Source: Certhia americana (taxonomy: Eukaryota > Chordata > Aves > Passeriformes > Certhiidae). Taken from it: a stretch of DNA of 64,000 nucleotides. Below the pieces are notes generated by a model. It was not told where the DNA came from, searched no databases, and saw only the letters and a list, made by a program, of their open reading frames with translations. The translations under genes were made by a program, and so were the position numbers. Numbering within the stretch: position 1 is the first letter of the stretch; each line of letters opens with the position of its first letter. Of the stretch, positions 37,909 to 48,750 are shown one piece after another. The stretch lies in assembly GCA_018697195.1 (NCBI GenBank), contig JAGMWU010000067.1, positions 128,986-192,985 of the forward strand, in the 5' to 3' direction.

Positions 37909-38360
37909 TAACTCAGCAGGTTTGCAGATGACACCAAACTGCGTGGTACAGTTGTCACACCTGAAGACTGGGGCCTGGACAAGCTGGATGAGTGGCTTGG
38001 GCTGACATAATTCTAATGAACAGATCAAAAGTAACTCTGCTGAGAAAGACTTGGGGATGCTGGTGTATGAGAGGCTGGACATGTTCTGGCCGTGTGTGCT
38101 GGCAGCATCAAAAGCAGTGTGGGCAGCAGGTGACAGAGGTGGTTCTGCCCCTCCGCTCAGCTCTTTTGCGACCTTCACTCTTGTGGAGTGCTTCATCCAG
38201 CTGTAAAAGTCCATCATGGTATAGGAAAGATGGGCATCTGTTGCAGTAGGTCCAGTGAAGGACCACAAAAACAATCAGAGAGCTGGAGCACCTCAGCTAT
38301 GAGGAAAGTCTGAGACAGATGGAATTGTTTAATCTGAAGAAGAAAATGTGCCAAGGAGAT
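37909..38360 (+). repeat. CR1 retroposon, ORF2 3' portion, broken
   Basis: The sense strand carries the CR1 RT-end wording 'gcaggtttgcagatgacacc', followed by the phrases 'ctgctgagaaagacttgggg', 'ggaccacaaaaacaatcaga', 'gagctggagcacctcagcta' and 'tgaggaaagtctgagacaga'. It has internal deletions. It stops before the CR1 3'UTR and tail, exactly where the CpG island begins. The open frames at 37849-38274 (-) and 37992-38249 (+) come from it. Confidence 0.85.
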
Positions 38361-38369
38361 GTTGCCGTG

Positions 38370-38865
38370 CACAGCAAGCCGCGGGGAGGCACCACCGTAG
38401 TTGGAAGCGAGGAGCAGCTGGGCCGTGCCGGGCGGGGCCCCTCTCTGAGGTACGGCCGGGCCGGGGCCGCGGGGTCTCGGCTCCAGGAGCTGAGGGAGGG
38501 GATCGAGCGCTCCCGCCGGCCTCGGGCAGCAGCGGTGTGATGCGGTTGCTGCTGTCGGTACCGCAGGGGGAACCGGGTTCGAGGCGTGAGAGTTCTGGTA
38601 AGCGCCGACCCAGCCTGGCGCAGCTCTGTCGGCGGTGCCCGCCCGCGCCTCTGCCCACGCCCCGCGCGGTGCCGGCTGTGGTAAGCGTGGTAAACCCGGC
38701 GGGACCGCAAGAGAGCTCTGGCAGCGGCACCTGCTCGGCGTCCTCTAACTGGGAGCTCTCGCAGGAGAGGCGCGACAGATTCGTGATTATATTTCCGCTC
38801 AAGAAATAAGAGGATGGTGAACAGCTCTAGCATTATTTTTCGGCAGTGGGGGTAACTGCTTAACG
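38370..38865 (+). promoter_or_regulatory. CpG island: promoter and non-coding first exon of the GT92 gene
   Basis: An abrupt GC- and CpG-rich block in an AT-rich region, with GC boxes (gccgggcggggcc near 38428). It carries two good + strand donors, TCTG|GTAAGC after 38597 and AACG|GTAAGT after 38865. The next usable downstream acceptor with coding consequence is the one directly before the GT92 ATG. The long open frames on both strands here are composition artefacts. The exact transcription start is not determinable. Confidence 0.72.
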
Positions 38866-41800
38866 GTAAGTTAAAGGTACATATTAAGTGTCCAAACTAG
38901 GGTGTGGAATAGGACTTTGGTTGGTTTGGTTCAGCAGTCCCAGCTGAGTTCCATGCAAACTTCTTTTGTATGGGACTCCTGGGACAGAAGCCACAGGAAA
39001 ACAGAGACAGCCTTGACTTTAAGTACTGTTCAGTGGTAGCTAAACATCAGTTGTTTGAAGCACTTTGGTCACAAAACAACACCCTGCTACTTACTAGGAA
39101 GAAAATTTGCTCAGTCCCAGCTAAAAAAAGTACAGTGTGAAAGAAAAATGTTTAAATAACAAATCTTTTAAATGTCATGCAGTTTTTATTTTGCCCAGTC
39201 TGTTTGATTTTTCAAAGGACACAGTTTAAATGTTTACAATAGGGGGAGTTTGGTTTAGGAATCCACAGCAGATTATAATGGAGAAGTTTCTGAGTGCATA
39301 CAGGAAAGTGTGGGGTTTGCCAGTTATAATGGCACAAAATAAGTACAGCAAATGTATATTGACAGTTGTATGACAAAACTGTAATTGTTCTAGCTTACTA
39401 TCTTTGTGTTTAGGATAGAAATAGGCAGGTTTATTTTTTTTAGAGTAGTATTGTATTAGTGAAAAAGTACTGACTTCAGTTTAATCCTTCAAACAATATG
39501 CTTCTGACTTTGGATCTTAGAGGAAGGACACTGATGTGTCAAAGAATATTTCCAAAAAAGTATGTTATCAAAAGATTAGCAACAAGCAATTGAGTTAAAG
39601 ATGGTAAATGATCGTTAGTATTTGGAATTCTTATTTAGGAACCAGTGATCAGTGGTTTTGCTTTTGACAAAAATCATAAAGTAAAGGATAGAGGATAACT
39701 TTTTTCGAAAATTACTAGTTTTGTGAGGCTGGTTTTTTCAAGTGGGGTTTTTTTTTTAGTTAGACTCTGGATAAGCAAGGAATAGGTTGTTTATTGTTCT
39801 TATACTGCTGAAGCTAATACTTCATATTAGCAACCAAAACTCTGCAGTCACCTCCTGTCAGTATGCCCTCTATCCTTACCCTAGATTGGGAGATGAAGTA
39901 ATAAGATGAGAGTTACAAAAAACTTAGTGCAATGTAGACATTGCCGAGATACTGAAATGAGCAGCACGAAAAGTCTTCAGCTGTCTCCATGTGAACAAAA
40001 GAATTTGCAAAGGAAGGCCACAATGCAGAAAGCATGTGAGGGAGATTTATTATTACCCAGGAATGACTCTTGAACTAAATTAGCAATTGGTACCAGCTTT
40101 TAGTAAAGACAGTGCTAGTTGTGGAGGGTTTTAGAAAGATGTTGGAAAGGAAGGTCTGAAAATAGAAGTTGGACAACTGTCCTGGTAAAAACAACGTTGA
40201 ATTTGAAGGTGCTGAAAAAAATAAATTCCATTTCAAACTTCTAAAAAGACAAGCTATTGGAAGAAAGTATCAATGGGAGATTAATAAATGTGTTGTGAGC
40301 GTAGTGGTACAGTGTGGCTAAAGCATGAGTGATTCCTTGGTTTAGGACAGGGAAAAAAAGATGATTGAAATATATGAAAGTTTGTGAGTGCATTCTTGGT
40401 CCCATACAAAGTTTTAGAGTAAATTTTAGAAGGACTGTGACCAATGAAATGAGAAACATGATTAATTTGAGCAGCTCAATCTATTGAAAGATGTCTCACC
40501 TACAGCAAGGGGATTGGAAGTAGATGATATTTTAAAAGTCCTGTCCAACCCAAGCTGTTCCATGATTCTAACTGTGACAAGAGCTCTTTATTATCACCTT
40601 GCTGCAGACGAAAACACATTGTGTAACTGCACTTGCTTGACTCACTGGGCAGATGTATTAATTGTTGACTGATGACATGTTCAGATGTATCTGTGCAATA
40701 TGTTGCATCTCCAAAAAATGTAATCCTAGCGTGCATTAAGAGAGAAAATTTCCAACAGTGATGAGGGCGTGTTACTTGCCACATACAAATGGATTAGGTA
40801 CAGACATTTCTAGTCTTGTGTACTAGAGAGTAATAGAAACTTGGCCAACTGCACAGAAGTGATTGGTGAAGGAATGTTTCTAATGACATGGTTTTACCTT
40901 TCATTCAGCTGTTTTGTTGAATGAAAAGGTAACAAATATGAAGACAAGGAGGTGATATTACTGCAGTCTGTCAGGGTGGTGGGTTAGAAGAAAGCCTGTT
41001 TACAGTTAAGTGGAATAATGCAACATAGCCATTGGTGCTATTAGCTAAATTTAGTATTTAAGCAAATCTGCATAATTTGTGTCATGTTTACTTGCATATC
41101 AAATGGAATTAAAAAATACAAAATCAAAATTAATTGTTACTATAAAAGAAACTCATTTAAATATGGTGAAAGCATACTTTTAAAGTTAAAATTTTCCATT
41201 TTACCCTCTCTATAGTGAGGAAATACAAATTTAGTGTTCTTAATTACTGACTTCATATATTTTATGACTTCATATTTGTGCTCTTTATTTCAGGAGAGCA
41301 AAATTAATGAATTCTGTTGAGGAAACCATAAATTTCACTCGCCAAATAATTGCATATTTCTTTTCTTTAAGAATTGGTGTTCTGATGTGTCTTTGAGCTC
41401 TTGATTTTTCTCTATGTCTCAGCTTCTAGAATTTGATGTTGTTTCAGCACTCTTACAGTTCCTAATCAGAATCTGTATCTACATGTTCTAACTATAGCAT
41501 GTTATGAAGAAAATATTTCTCCGAGAAATACAGATGCATATATCTATAGTGTATTTTTCTAGTTCTTTTTAAGTATGTATGTGAACTGGGTTTTTATCAA
41601 CATGCAAGATTAATTTTCAGAAGGAAACTTCAGTAGCTTTTAAAAAACCCATGAAAAATGTTTGATTTTCTTCATTAACTCGTTTGTAATTTAAATTAAG
41701 TTCTTGCAACACAATGATGTGCCTTGCTCAAGAGAAGGAAAACTTGTTTTTCTGGTAGGTGTGGCTGCTGTTACTGACATTAGAAGAGCAACAGCTGTGT

Positions 41801-43989
41801 GAAATAAAATGTGCCAGGAAGCGTCTTAGGTATTGTACCTTTTTTTTTTCTCAAAGTATTGTTCTGTATTGAAGAATTATTGCAATTTACCTTAAAAGTA
41901 TATAAGTTTTTTATCTGTTTAAAATAAGCAATTAATAGATTATTTTAGCAAAATAACTTAGCAAAAAATGCATGGATGACTGAACAGAACTTCACTCAAG
42001 TATCTGCTTTAAAAGGTACTTTTTCCTTTCCAGTGTTTGCTGTTCAAAATACAATTGAAAAGATACAATTTTTTTCTTGTTAGTTATTTATTACTAGCCA
42101 AAGCAGAAGAAAGAACAGATAATAAATTAATTTTGTTATTTACTGTTGACAGGGTTTAATAATTCTTTAATTAAAAAAAAAATTAATTTCTGTAAGACAG
42201 AAGAGTAAGTCATAGATAAAACCAAAGGGAAGAATGTTAAATGTGACCTTGTCTATGTTGTAAGAATGGTAAAATATATAACATCCTTGGAATAAGAATG
42301 CTTGGGGGAGACCTGTACTTTAGAACATTTCACAAAGACGCTTAAAAAGTTGGAGTTGTTTTCAGTCACAAATCACCAGCTGGAAGTCATATGGCAATAG
42401 CAGATTCTTACTGTGTGTTTGTAGTTCTGCTCTCAATCTTAAGGACTTATGGTGAGGACTCTCCACTACAGAGGTAGAAGAGTCAATTTTTTCTGCTGCT
42501 CCTTTTCTGCTTCGTGCTTAGTGTGATGCAATGAGAGTTTTGGTGCCCCAATGACTATTTTCATCTGAAAAGCAATTTCTTGGTAGCTAGCAAAGGCTGC
42601 TGTAAATCACATCAGCCTTGGCATATGGGACGTTTTCAGGGGTGTTTTGTGACCGTGATTCTCCTTAGTTCACTTTTTTGTGAAAGAGCAATTGTGAAAA
42701 TACTGTACATTATTTTGAAGGCAGGGGCAGTTATTTTTTGCCTGCTCAAAACATTTTTGTCATCTTGTGCAATAACATCTGTTCGGAATAGCATTCTATG
42801 TCGGCATTTTACACCATTACACGCTTCCTGCTGCTGGCAGTTGGGGAAACTCTCTTCTACCAATCCACTTTTCTGATCTGTCATGAGTTTAATTAATTTG
42901 GAACACTTTTTTCCCCAAGAATTCCTGTGGTACAAGCAGGCCTTTGAGAGAATTTCCCGTCACTTTTCTGTTTATGGATCATCTCTGAATACCTAAAGAT
43001 GAATTTGTAGAGAAAACTTTTATCTAGGCTCCACTTGCAGAAATTAGTGCTTGAGAGTGCCATAAACTCCCACTCAGGCATTAACATTTACTAGCACAAA
43101 TGTTGCTGAAAACTTGGGTCATCCAGGCACTCAGCACTGCCTACCTGTTCCTGCAGCAGCAAGAGTTTAAAGCCCTAACCCCCAAATCATGCCAGAAGCT
43201 GAGCCAGCATTAATGCAGTGTGAAGATGCCCACATCTCCAATAAGCATTAATATGAGATGACCTGTCCTGCAACTCCTGCCTTGTACAGGGCTGTGTAGG
43301 GTAGAGTGGCTGAGACTGACTTTGATACCTGCGTAGATTTCACCTGTCTTCTGCTGGATTGTATGGATTGACTTTCCTCTGTGTGTATGGTCTCATATGT
43401 GGTGATATGTGGTGATCTGCAAGTTAGGGAATTCATAAATTGTATTAAGTGATTATATCTGGACCATCGCATGTAATCCCCAGTTAGCATGTTTATTATG
43501 AATTTGGTTAATTCAATATAAATTTATCTGCCTCTAGCTTGTCTGTGAGAAGTCTGGTTGAGTTTGGGGTTTTTTTAAAACATAATTTACATACACACTG
43601 CGTAGGTGGGAAAAAAGAGAAAAGTTTTGCTTTGCTTTAAGAATTACTGCCTAGTTATTAAATTGGATATTCTAAAATTTGGATTATTGAAAAAAGCCCC
43701 TCCTTGTATTGCTGCATATAGACCTCTGTTACATTCTTCTCCAGAATCGTCTATGTAGAGAAACTGTTCCACACATCTGACAAATAGAGGCATTCAGAGT
43801 GTCACATACAGATTCATACATATCATTAAAGGAATGTTCTGTGACTGGTTTTCCATAGAAGCACAGTAGCTGGGTGTCTGAGTAAGTCAGTGCACTGTGA
43901 CAGAGACTTAACCCCATCTTGTTTGTGAAATTCTGGAGCAATGATCGTGTGTCAGTATTACCTCACACTATGTCTTGTCTTTTCTGCAG
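38866..43989 (+). other. Intron in the GT92 5'UTR
   Basis: About 5.1 kb of AT-rich sequence between the CpG-island donor and the acceptor tcttttctgcag. It contains a CR1 3' tail at 40496-40573. No further exon is recognised, though extra non-coding 5'UTR exons cannot be excluded. Confidence 0.65.
40496..40573 (+). repeat. CR1 3' tail fragment
   Basis: 'ggggattggaagtagatgat' followed by 'aaaagtcctgtccaacccaa' and 'ccatgattcta' matches the sense CR1 3' end, which normally closes with ATTCTATGA repeats. Confidence 0.68.
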
Positions 43990-45357
43990 ATGCGGAAGCA
44001 TAAAGTCCAAGGACAAAGAAATTTGCATGCATATTTAGATATGTACAAAATGTTGTGTGCTGCGAAAAAGTCTTACTTTGCTGCTGCTGTGTGCATTATT
44101 ACTGTAACTTCAATGCTGGCAGTTTCTTATCTGAGGTTACAGAGACTTTCTCATCAGCCAAAAGTAATTCAAGAAGGTAGAAGATGTAGAGGGAGAATTG
44201 CCAATAGCACAATAACAGCATTAAAAGGTAACAAAACTTTTATTATATCCCCATACTTTGATGACAGAGAAAGCAAAGTCACTCGTCTGATTGGGATTGT
44301 TCACCATGAAGATGTAAAACAACTGTACTGCTGGTTCTGCTGTCAGCCCAATGGAAAAATATATGTATCAAAAGCAAAAATTGATGTTCACTCAGACAGA
44401 TTTGGATTCCCTTATGGTGCATCAGATATAATTTGTTTGGAACCTGAAAACTGTGATCCAACACACGTATCAATTCATCACTCTCCACATGGAAATATTG
44501 ACCAGCTGCCAAGGTTTGAAATTAAAAACCGCAAGGCTGAGACCTTTTCTGTTGACTTCACAGTGTGCATTTCTGCCATGTTTGGAAACTACAACAATGT
44601 CTTGCAGTTCATACAGAGTATGGAAATGTACAAGATTCTTGGAGTACAGAAAGTGGTGATCTATAAGAACAACTGCAGCCATCTGATGGAGAAAGTCTTG
44701 AAGTTTTATATAGAAGAAGGAACTGTTGAGATAATTCCCTGGCCAATAAACTCACACCTCAGGGTTTCTTCTGAGTGGCACTTCATGCAAGATGGAACAC
44801 ACATTGGCTACTATGGACAAATCACAGCTCTAAATGACTGTATATATCGTAACATGGAAAGGAGCAAGTTTGTGGTCCTTAATGATGCTGATGAAATAAT
44901 TCTTCCCCTTAAACACCCAAACTGGAAAACAATGATGAACAGTCTTCAGGAACAAAACCCAGGGACTAGTGTTTTCCTCTTTGAGAACCATATCTTCCCA
45001 GAAACCATATCTTCTCACATGTTCAACATTTCGTCTTGGAATACTGTGCCAGGTGTTAACATATTACAGCACGTATACAGAGAGCCTGACAGGAAAGATG
45101 TTATCAATCCCAGGAAAATGATAGTTGATCCACGAAAGGTGATTCAGACTTCAGTCCATTCTGTCCTACGTGCTTATGGGAACAGTGCAAATGTTCCCAT
45201 GGATGTTGCCCTCATTTATCACTGTCGAAAGGCCCTTCAAAGAGACCTTCCCAGAGAATCTCTCATCAGAGATACAACACTGTGGAGATATAACTCATCA
45301 TTAATCATGAATGTTAACAAGGTGCTATCTCAAACTGTGCTGCAAGCTCAAAAGTGA
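43990..45357 (+). CDS. Glycosyltransferase family 92 (DUF23) type II membrane protein, candidate beta-1,4-galactosyltransferase
   Basis: A single-exon coding region of 455 residues with no lesion. The start is set by the splice acceptor tcttttctgcag: the ATG at 43990 is the first codon of the exon, and the in-frame ATG at 43975 lies in the intron. The layout is a Golgi type II enzyme. A basic cytoplasmic tail covers residues 1-27 and one membrane span (SYFAAAVCIITVTSMLAVSY) lies at about 28-47. A Cys-rich stem region (CWFCCQPNG, 114-122) follows, then the GT92 domain from about 189 (FTVCISAMFGNYNNVLQFIQ) to about 430. Residues 295-303 (VVLNDADEI) carry the acidic DAD metal/nucleotide-sugar motif at 299-301. 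N-glycosylation sequons occur at N72, N81, N228, N346 and N435. GT92 includes an avian beta-galactoside beta-1,4-galactosyltransferase (pigeon) and invertebrate core-fucose galactosyltransferases. Which activity this protein has is inference. Confidence 0.9.
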   Translation: MRKHKVQGQRNLHAYLDMYKMLCAAKKSYFAAAVCIITVTSMLAVSYLRLQRLSHQPKVIQEGRRCRGRIANSTITALKGNKTFIISPYFDDRESKVTRLIGIVHHEDVKQLYCWFCCQPNGKIYVSKAKIDVHSDRFGFPYGASDIICLEPENCDPTHVSIHHSPHGNIDQLPRFEIKNRKAETFSVDFTVCISAMFGNYNNVLQFIQSMEMYKILGVQKVVIYKNNCSHLMEKVLKFYIEEGTVEIIPWPINSHLRVSSEWHFMQDGTHIGYYGQITALNDCIYRNMERSKFVVLNDADEIILPLKHPNWKTMMNSLQEQNPGTSVFLFENHIFPETISSHMFNISSWNTVPGVNILQHVYREPDRKDVINPRKMIVDPRKVIQTSVHSVLRAYGNSANVPMDVALIYHCRKALQRDLPRESLIRDTTLWRYNSSLIMNVNKVLSQTVLQAQK

Positions 45358-46680
45358 AACCTCGGTTATAAGGAGTGGAAGTGGAACACTACCTGTATTG
45401 CTAAAGATCACATTTAACTGATTTCCACATGGAGTTTACATTTTGCTGCAGTTATTTAGGGAACCTCTATCAAAGCCATGCATCGGTTAATGATATCAAG
45501 GATCAGTGCAGGTTGCAGTATTTCTTCTGGGAAACGTACAGTTTGTTTTCAGTTAAAACAATATAAAATCAGTATTTGCCAACTGATTCAAATAATGCAA
45601 GACAGTTTTCAAACTATGTACAAAAAGTACAAATACAGTCATTAGTATTAAAGGTAGCATTGCTTAATTCTTGCAGTTTGTATGTGCCACTATTTGTACC
45701 CAATTCCTATGCATCCATTTTGAGTAAAAGGCTGGCAAGTAATTGAGCACAATCTTCCTTTCAGTTGTAAAAAAATTATCCCTTATATTCTTGGAAATAG
45801 TGTATGTGAAAGATGTGATGTGATTGTAACACTAAACACAGCTGTTTGGTAATGATAAAAAAATGTCGTATCAACTGGGCTTTGGAGACAAGTTTGTGAA
45901 AAGTGATTGCACCTATTCTTAATTACTAAAGTGGTAAGTGCTGAGTTGTGTTGGAAAGCTTTAACAGAGGCAAGGGATACAGATTGATCTTAAAGATACT
46001 TTTGTGAACTGTAAAGAACCTATTTTGAGAAGGAAAGAACAGATGGCCAAACAACTTTTATGAAATGTAATAATTTGTTGGGGTTTTTTTTCTGGGACCT
46101 TGAAGCCTCTTAGGAAAACGTTTCATGAAATTTAGACACAAGCTGGATTTTAGTCCTTTATGTGATGGGTAAGTTGAACTATATTGCTTCCTTGATAGGC
46201 ATAAGGGTACAGAAGCTGCATTTTTTCCAACTGGAAACAGTGCTAAGTAATGACTTTTGCTGAAGGGTCAGATGGAAGCCAAAGCAAACATAAAAACCAT
46301 TTGCTCAGTTCTGTTTCACAGTCTCAGTTTCACAACTTCAGTTTCTGTTTGATAAGCTTCCAGAACTACATGCATTGCATATATTGTGGCAATATATTAC
46401 AGCCTTCCTACTGAGGCACATCTAAAGGCAGTGATAGCCTGACACTTTGGTCTGACAGAAGTGTGTGTGTGACAGCAAGTATGCTTTTTAAAATTTCCAT
46501 GTTAGTGTCATGCTTTCATTTTGTTATCTACTTAGTAGTGGCATATACCTGTACCCTTAAAGAGCTCTGTCATTAGTGGATTAGTACCATTAGCAGATGT
46601 CCAAAGGGAGCTTTTACTTTGATTCACAGTGATTGCAGCATGTCCCAGTCTGTGTCAATAAACTGGCAACTGTATTAGTA
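45358..46680 (+). other. GT92 3'UTR (inferred)
   Basis: About 1.3 kb from the stop codon to an AATAAA at 46657-46662. AT-rich, with an ATTAAA variant near 45649 as a possible proximal site. Confidence 0.6.
46657..46662 (+). terminator. Poly(A) signal, probable, GT92 gene
   Basis: A canonical AATAAA 1.3 kb downstream of the GT92 stop codon and before the convergent FBXW2 3' end. Confidence 0.55.
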
Positions 46681-48461
46681 TCTGAGATGCCTGCTGCTGT
46701 CAGTCATACAGTCGCTTGTGGTAACAGGTCCATTTAGAATTCCCTGAATTACAGACTTGTTTAGAAGAGGCATCTAAAAGTCCCTTGGTGTGCTCAGGAG
46801 TTTGTCTAGGAAGGCTGGGCAACCTGTTTCAGTCTTAAATTTTCCACAGAGAGGTTAGTTTCTCTTGTTACAAGAATCATTGACCATTGTCTTGCTGGTA
46901 TCACTGAAGTGAGTCTGACATTGTGTTCTTTATAGATTACTAGTTACCTGGAGACAGTAGCAGTGCCTCCCCAGTTCCATGCCCACCACCTTCTCTTTCC
47001 CCACCATTCTTTCTGGAACGCTCAGCTTGGGTCTCACTTTCTCACCATCATGTGCTCCACATCTCTGTGGACTCTGCATGATCAAGGTGACTAACAAGAA
47101 GTAGTTAACCAAGGTTTCCTGTTTTGCTGATTTGGAAACAAGGACATTTCTAGCACGCCTCTATTTAATCTTTCAAAGTTAATGTGGTGCTGTATAGGTG
47201 GCTCCTTCAGAAGAAACTGAGTTACTGCACACATCTTAATGATACTGTTATGTTTCTCCCACATCAGGAATGATGAGAACTGGGTTTCAAGACAAGTTAT
47301 TAAAAACCTCCTTTTTCACAGAAGCTTTCTTCACATTGGAGTGAGACAAAAAAACTCACTTCTGTGAGCACATCATTTATGCCCCACACAGTGCAGTCTG
47401 AATTGAGAGTTGTGAATTTGGCTTCTGCTTGATAAAATCCTTGAGTACAGACACTATTTTTCAAAGTAAACTTGTGTTAGTAAAGGTGGAAAAGCTGAGT
47501 GCTTAAGAGTCTGGCCCTGTATTTAAGAGACTGCTCCACTGTTGACTTTATGCAACTCCTATGGCATCACATCAAATACTGATTCTTGCATATGACAACA
47601 CCCATTCATCGGTGTAATTCATACCACATACATTTGGGCCTTCATTCAGTACTAAGTATGAAATCAGGTCTCCTTGAATAGTGGGAAGAAAAAAATCCCA
47701 CTAGTAATGCTAGACAATTTTGTCTTTTCAAGGGCATGAGCCAATCTTCATGAAAACTCATGTTTTCAAGTTGTGTAAAAAAGAAGTGACATTAAGGCAA
47801 GAGGGAGGGAGGAAGGAAAGGAAGGAAGGAACAATGTAAAGCATTTCTAAAGCATGTGGTGTTGTAGGTACAGCTTTTAAGTACATCTCAAATAGCACAA
47901 AATTACGTGGACAAGTATTTGTTAAAGGACTCATTTGATTCTTTTTCTTCAAAGGCTACGTATTTAAAGCTATCATATGGAAAAACATTTTGAAGAGAAA
48001 GATTCTGGAGAGAGAAAGGGTTTGCTATTTTTTCATTTTTGTTAAGCAGCCATGCACTGTAACCAGTATTTGCTGTTACATGTACAAAAGCCTATGGTTC
48101 TAAAACAGTAGCTTCACCTTCTGTTTCACCAAGAAAAAAAGTCAGAAGTCAGGTCAAGCACAACTTGATTTCAGACTTGATAGCAGATTTGACTGGTTTA
48201 AACGTTACAAGCTATACTTCAGAGCCCAAATAGGTATATTTAAACATGAATATAGACAAAAATTTGTGGTGAATACTGTTAGCATGCTGCATTGCATTAT
48301 GTCCAAAACAACCCATTCCCAAATGCCCAAATAAAAGTAAATGATTGTGCATTGCATGATGATACCATTGGATGTGCAACTTTGGTTCATGCAAAGTCTC
48401 GTTTTATGGACACACTGCTGATAGGCCATATATTCCTGAAGATTCTGTGTGTGTGAACTTC
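46681..48461 (-). other. Convergent intergenic region and FBXW2 3'UTR
   Basis: GT92 (+) and FBXW2 (-) are tail to tail here. I saw no canonical minus-strand AATAAA. An ATTAAA variant (TTTAAT on +) near 47163 is the best candidate FBXW2 signal. A purine-rich GGAA tract lies at 47800-47831. Confidence 0.5.
47800..47831. repeat. Purine-rich GGAA/GGGA simple repeat
   Basis: gagggagggaggaaggaaag and continuing GGAA units; low complexity. Confidence 0.9.
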
Positions 48462-48750
48462 TCAGCCATGTTCTTTCCATAACACCAAATGGATACTATG
48501 GTCTGGCATACTGGTGGCAAAAACCAAGCCGGTATCATTTTGGCCATTTAGTCCATTTAACCAAGACATTTCACCAGCCAAAAAGCTTGAACCTCTCTTT
48601 GACTTTCTATATTCTGGTAAAGGCCAACGGCTTATCAGTTTTTCTGTCCTCAAGTCCATTATATACAAGTATCTGTTGTCAAACAGTAGAGCAAATATCT
48701 CTCCAAAGCCCAGCAAGGACACATTTGAGAAGTCTGGAGGTTTGATAACC
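48462..48750 (-). CDS. FBXW2: FBXW2 last coding exon
   Basis: The acceptor is TTGTCTTCTAG. It completes a split Arg codon and reads [20 protein letters not shown], then [15 protein letters not shown] and the end [13 protein letters not shown]. The open frame upstream of 48750 is intronic. Confidence 0.96.

Noticed and set aside
38297..38833. Long open frames on both strands (up to 178 codons) in the 38.3-38.8 kb GC-rich block
   Set aside because: They overlap each other on both strands, are Arg/Pro/Gly-rich from CpG composition and match no family. The block is better explained as a CpG-island promoter.
46785..46880. CR1-like phrase 'gggcaacctgtttcagtc'
   Set aside because: Only one short phrase matches, with no convincing flanking CR1 blocks.
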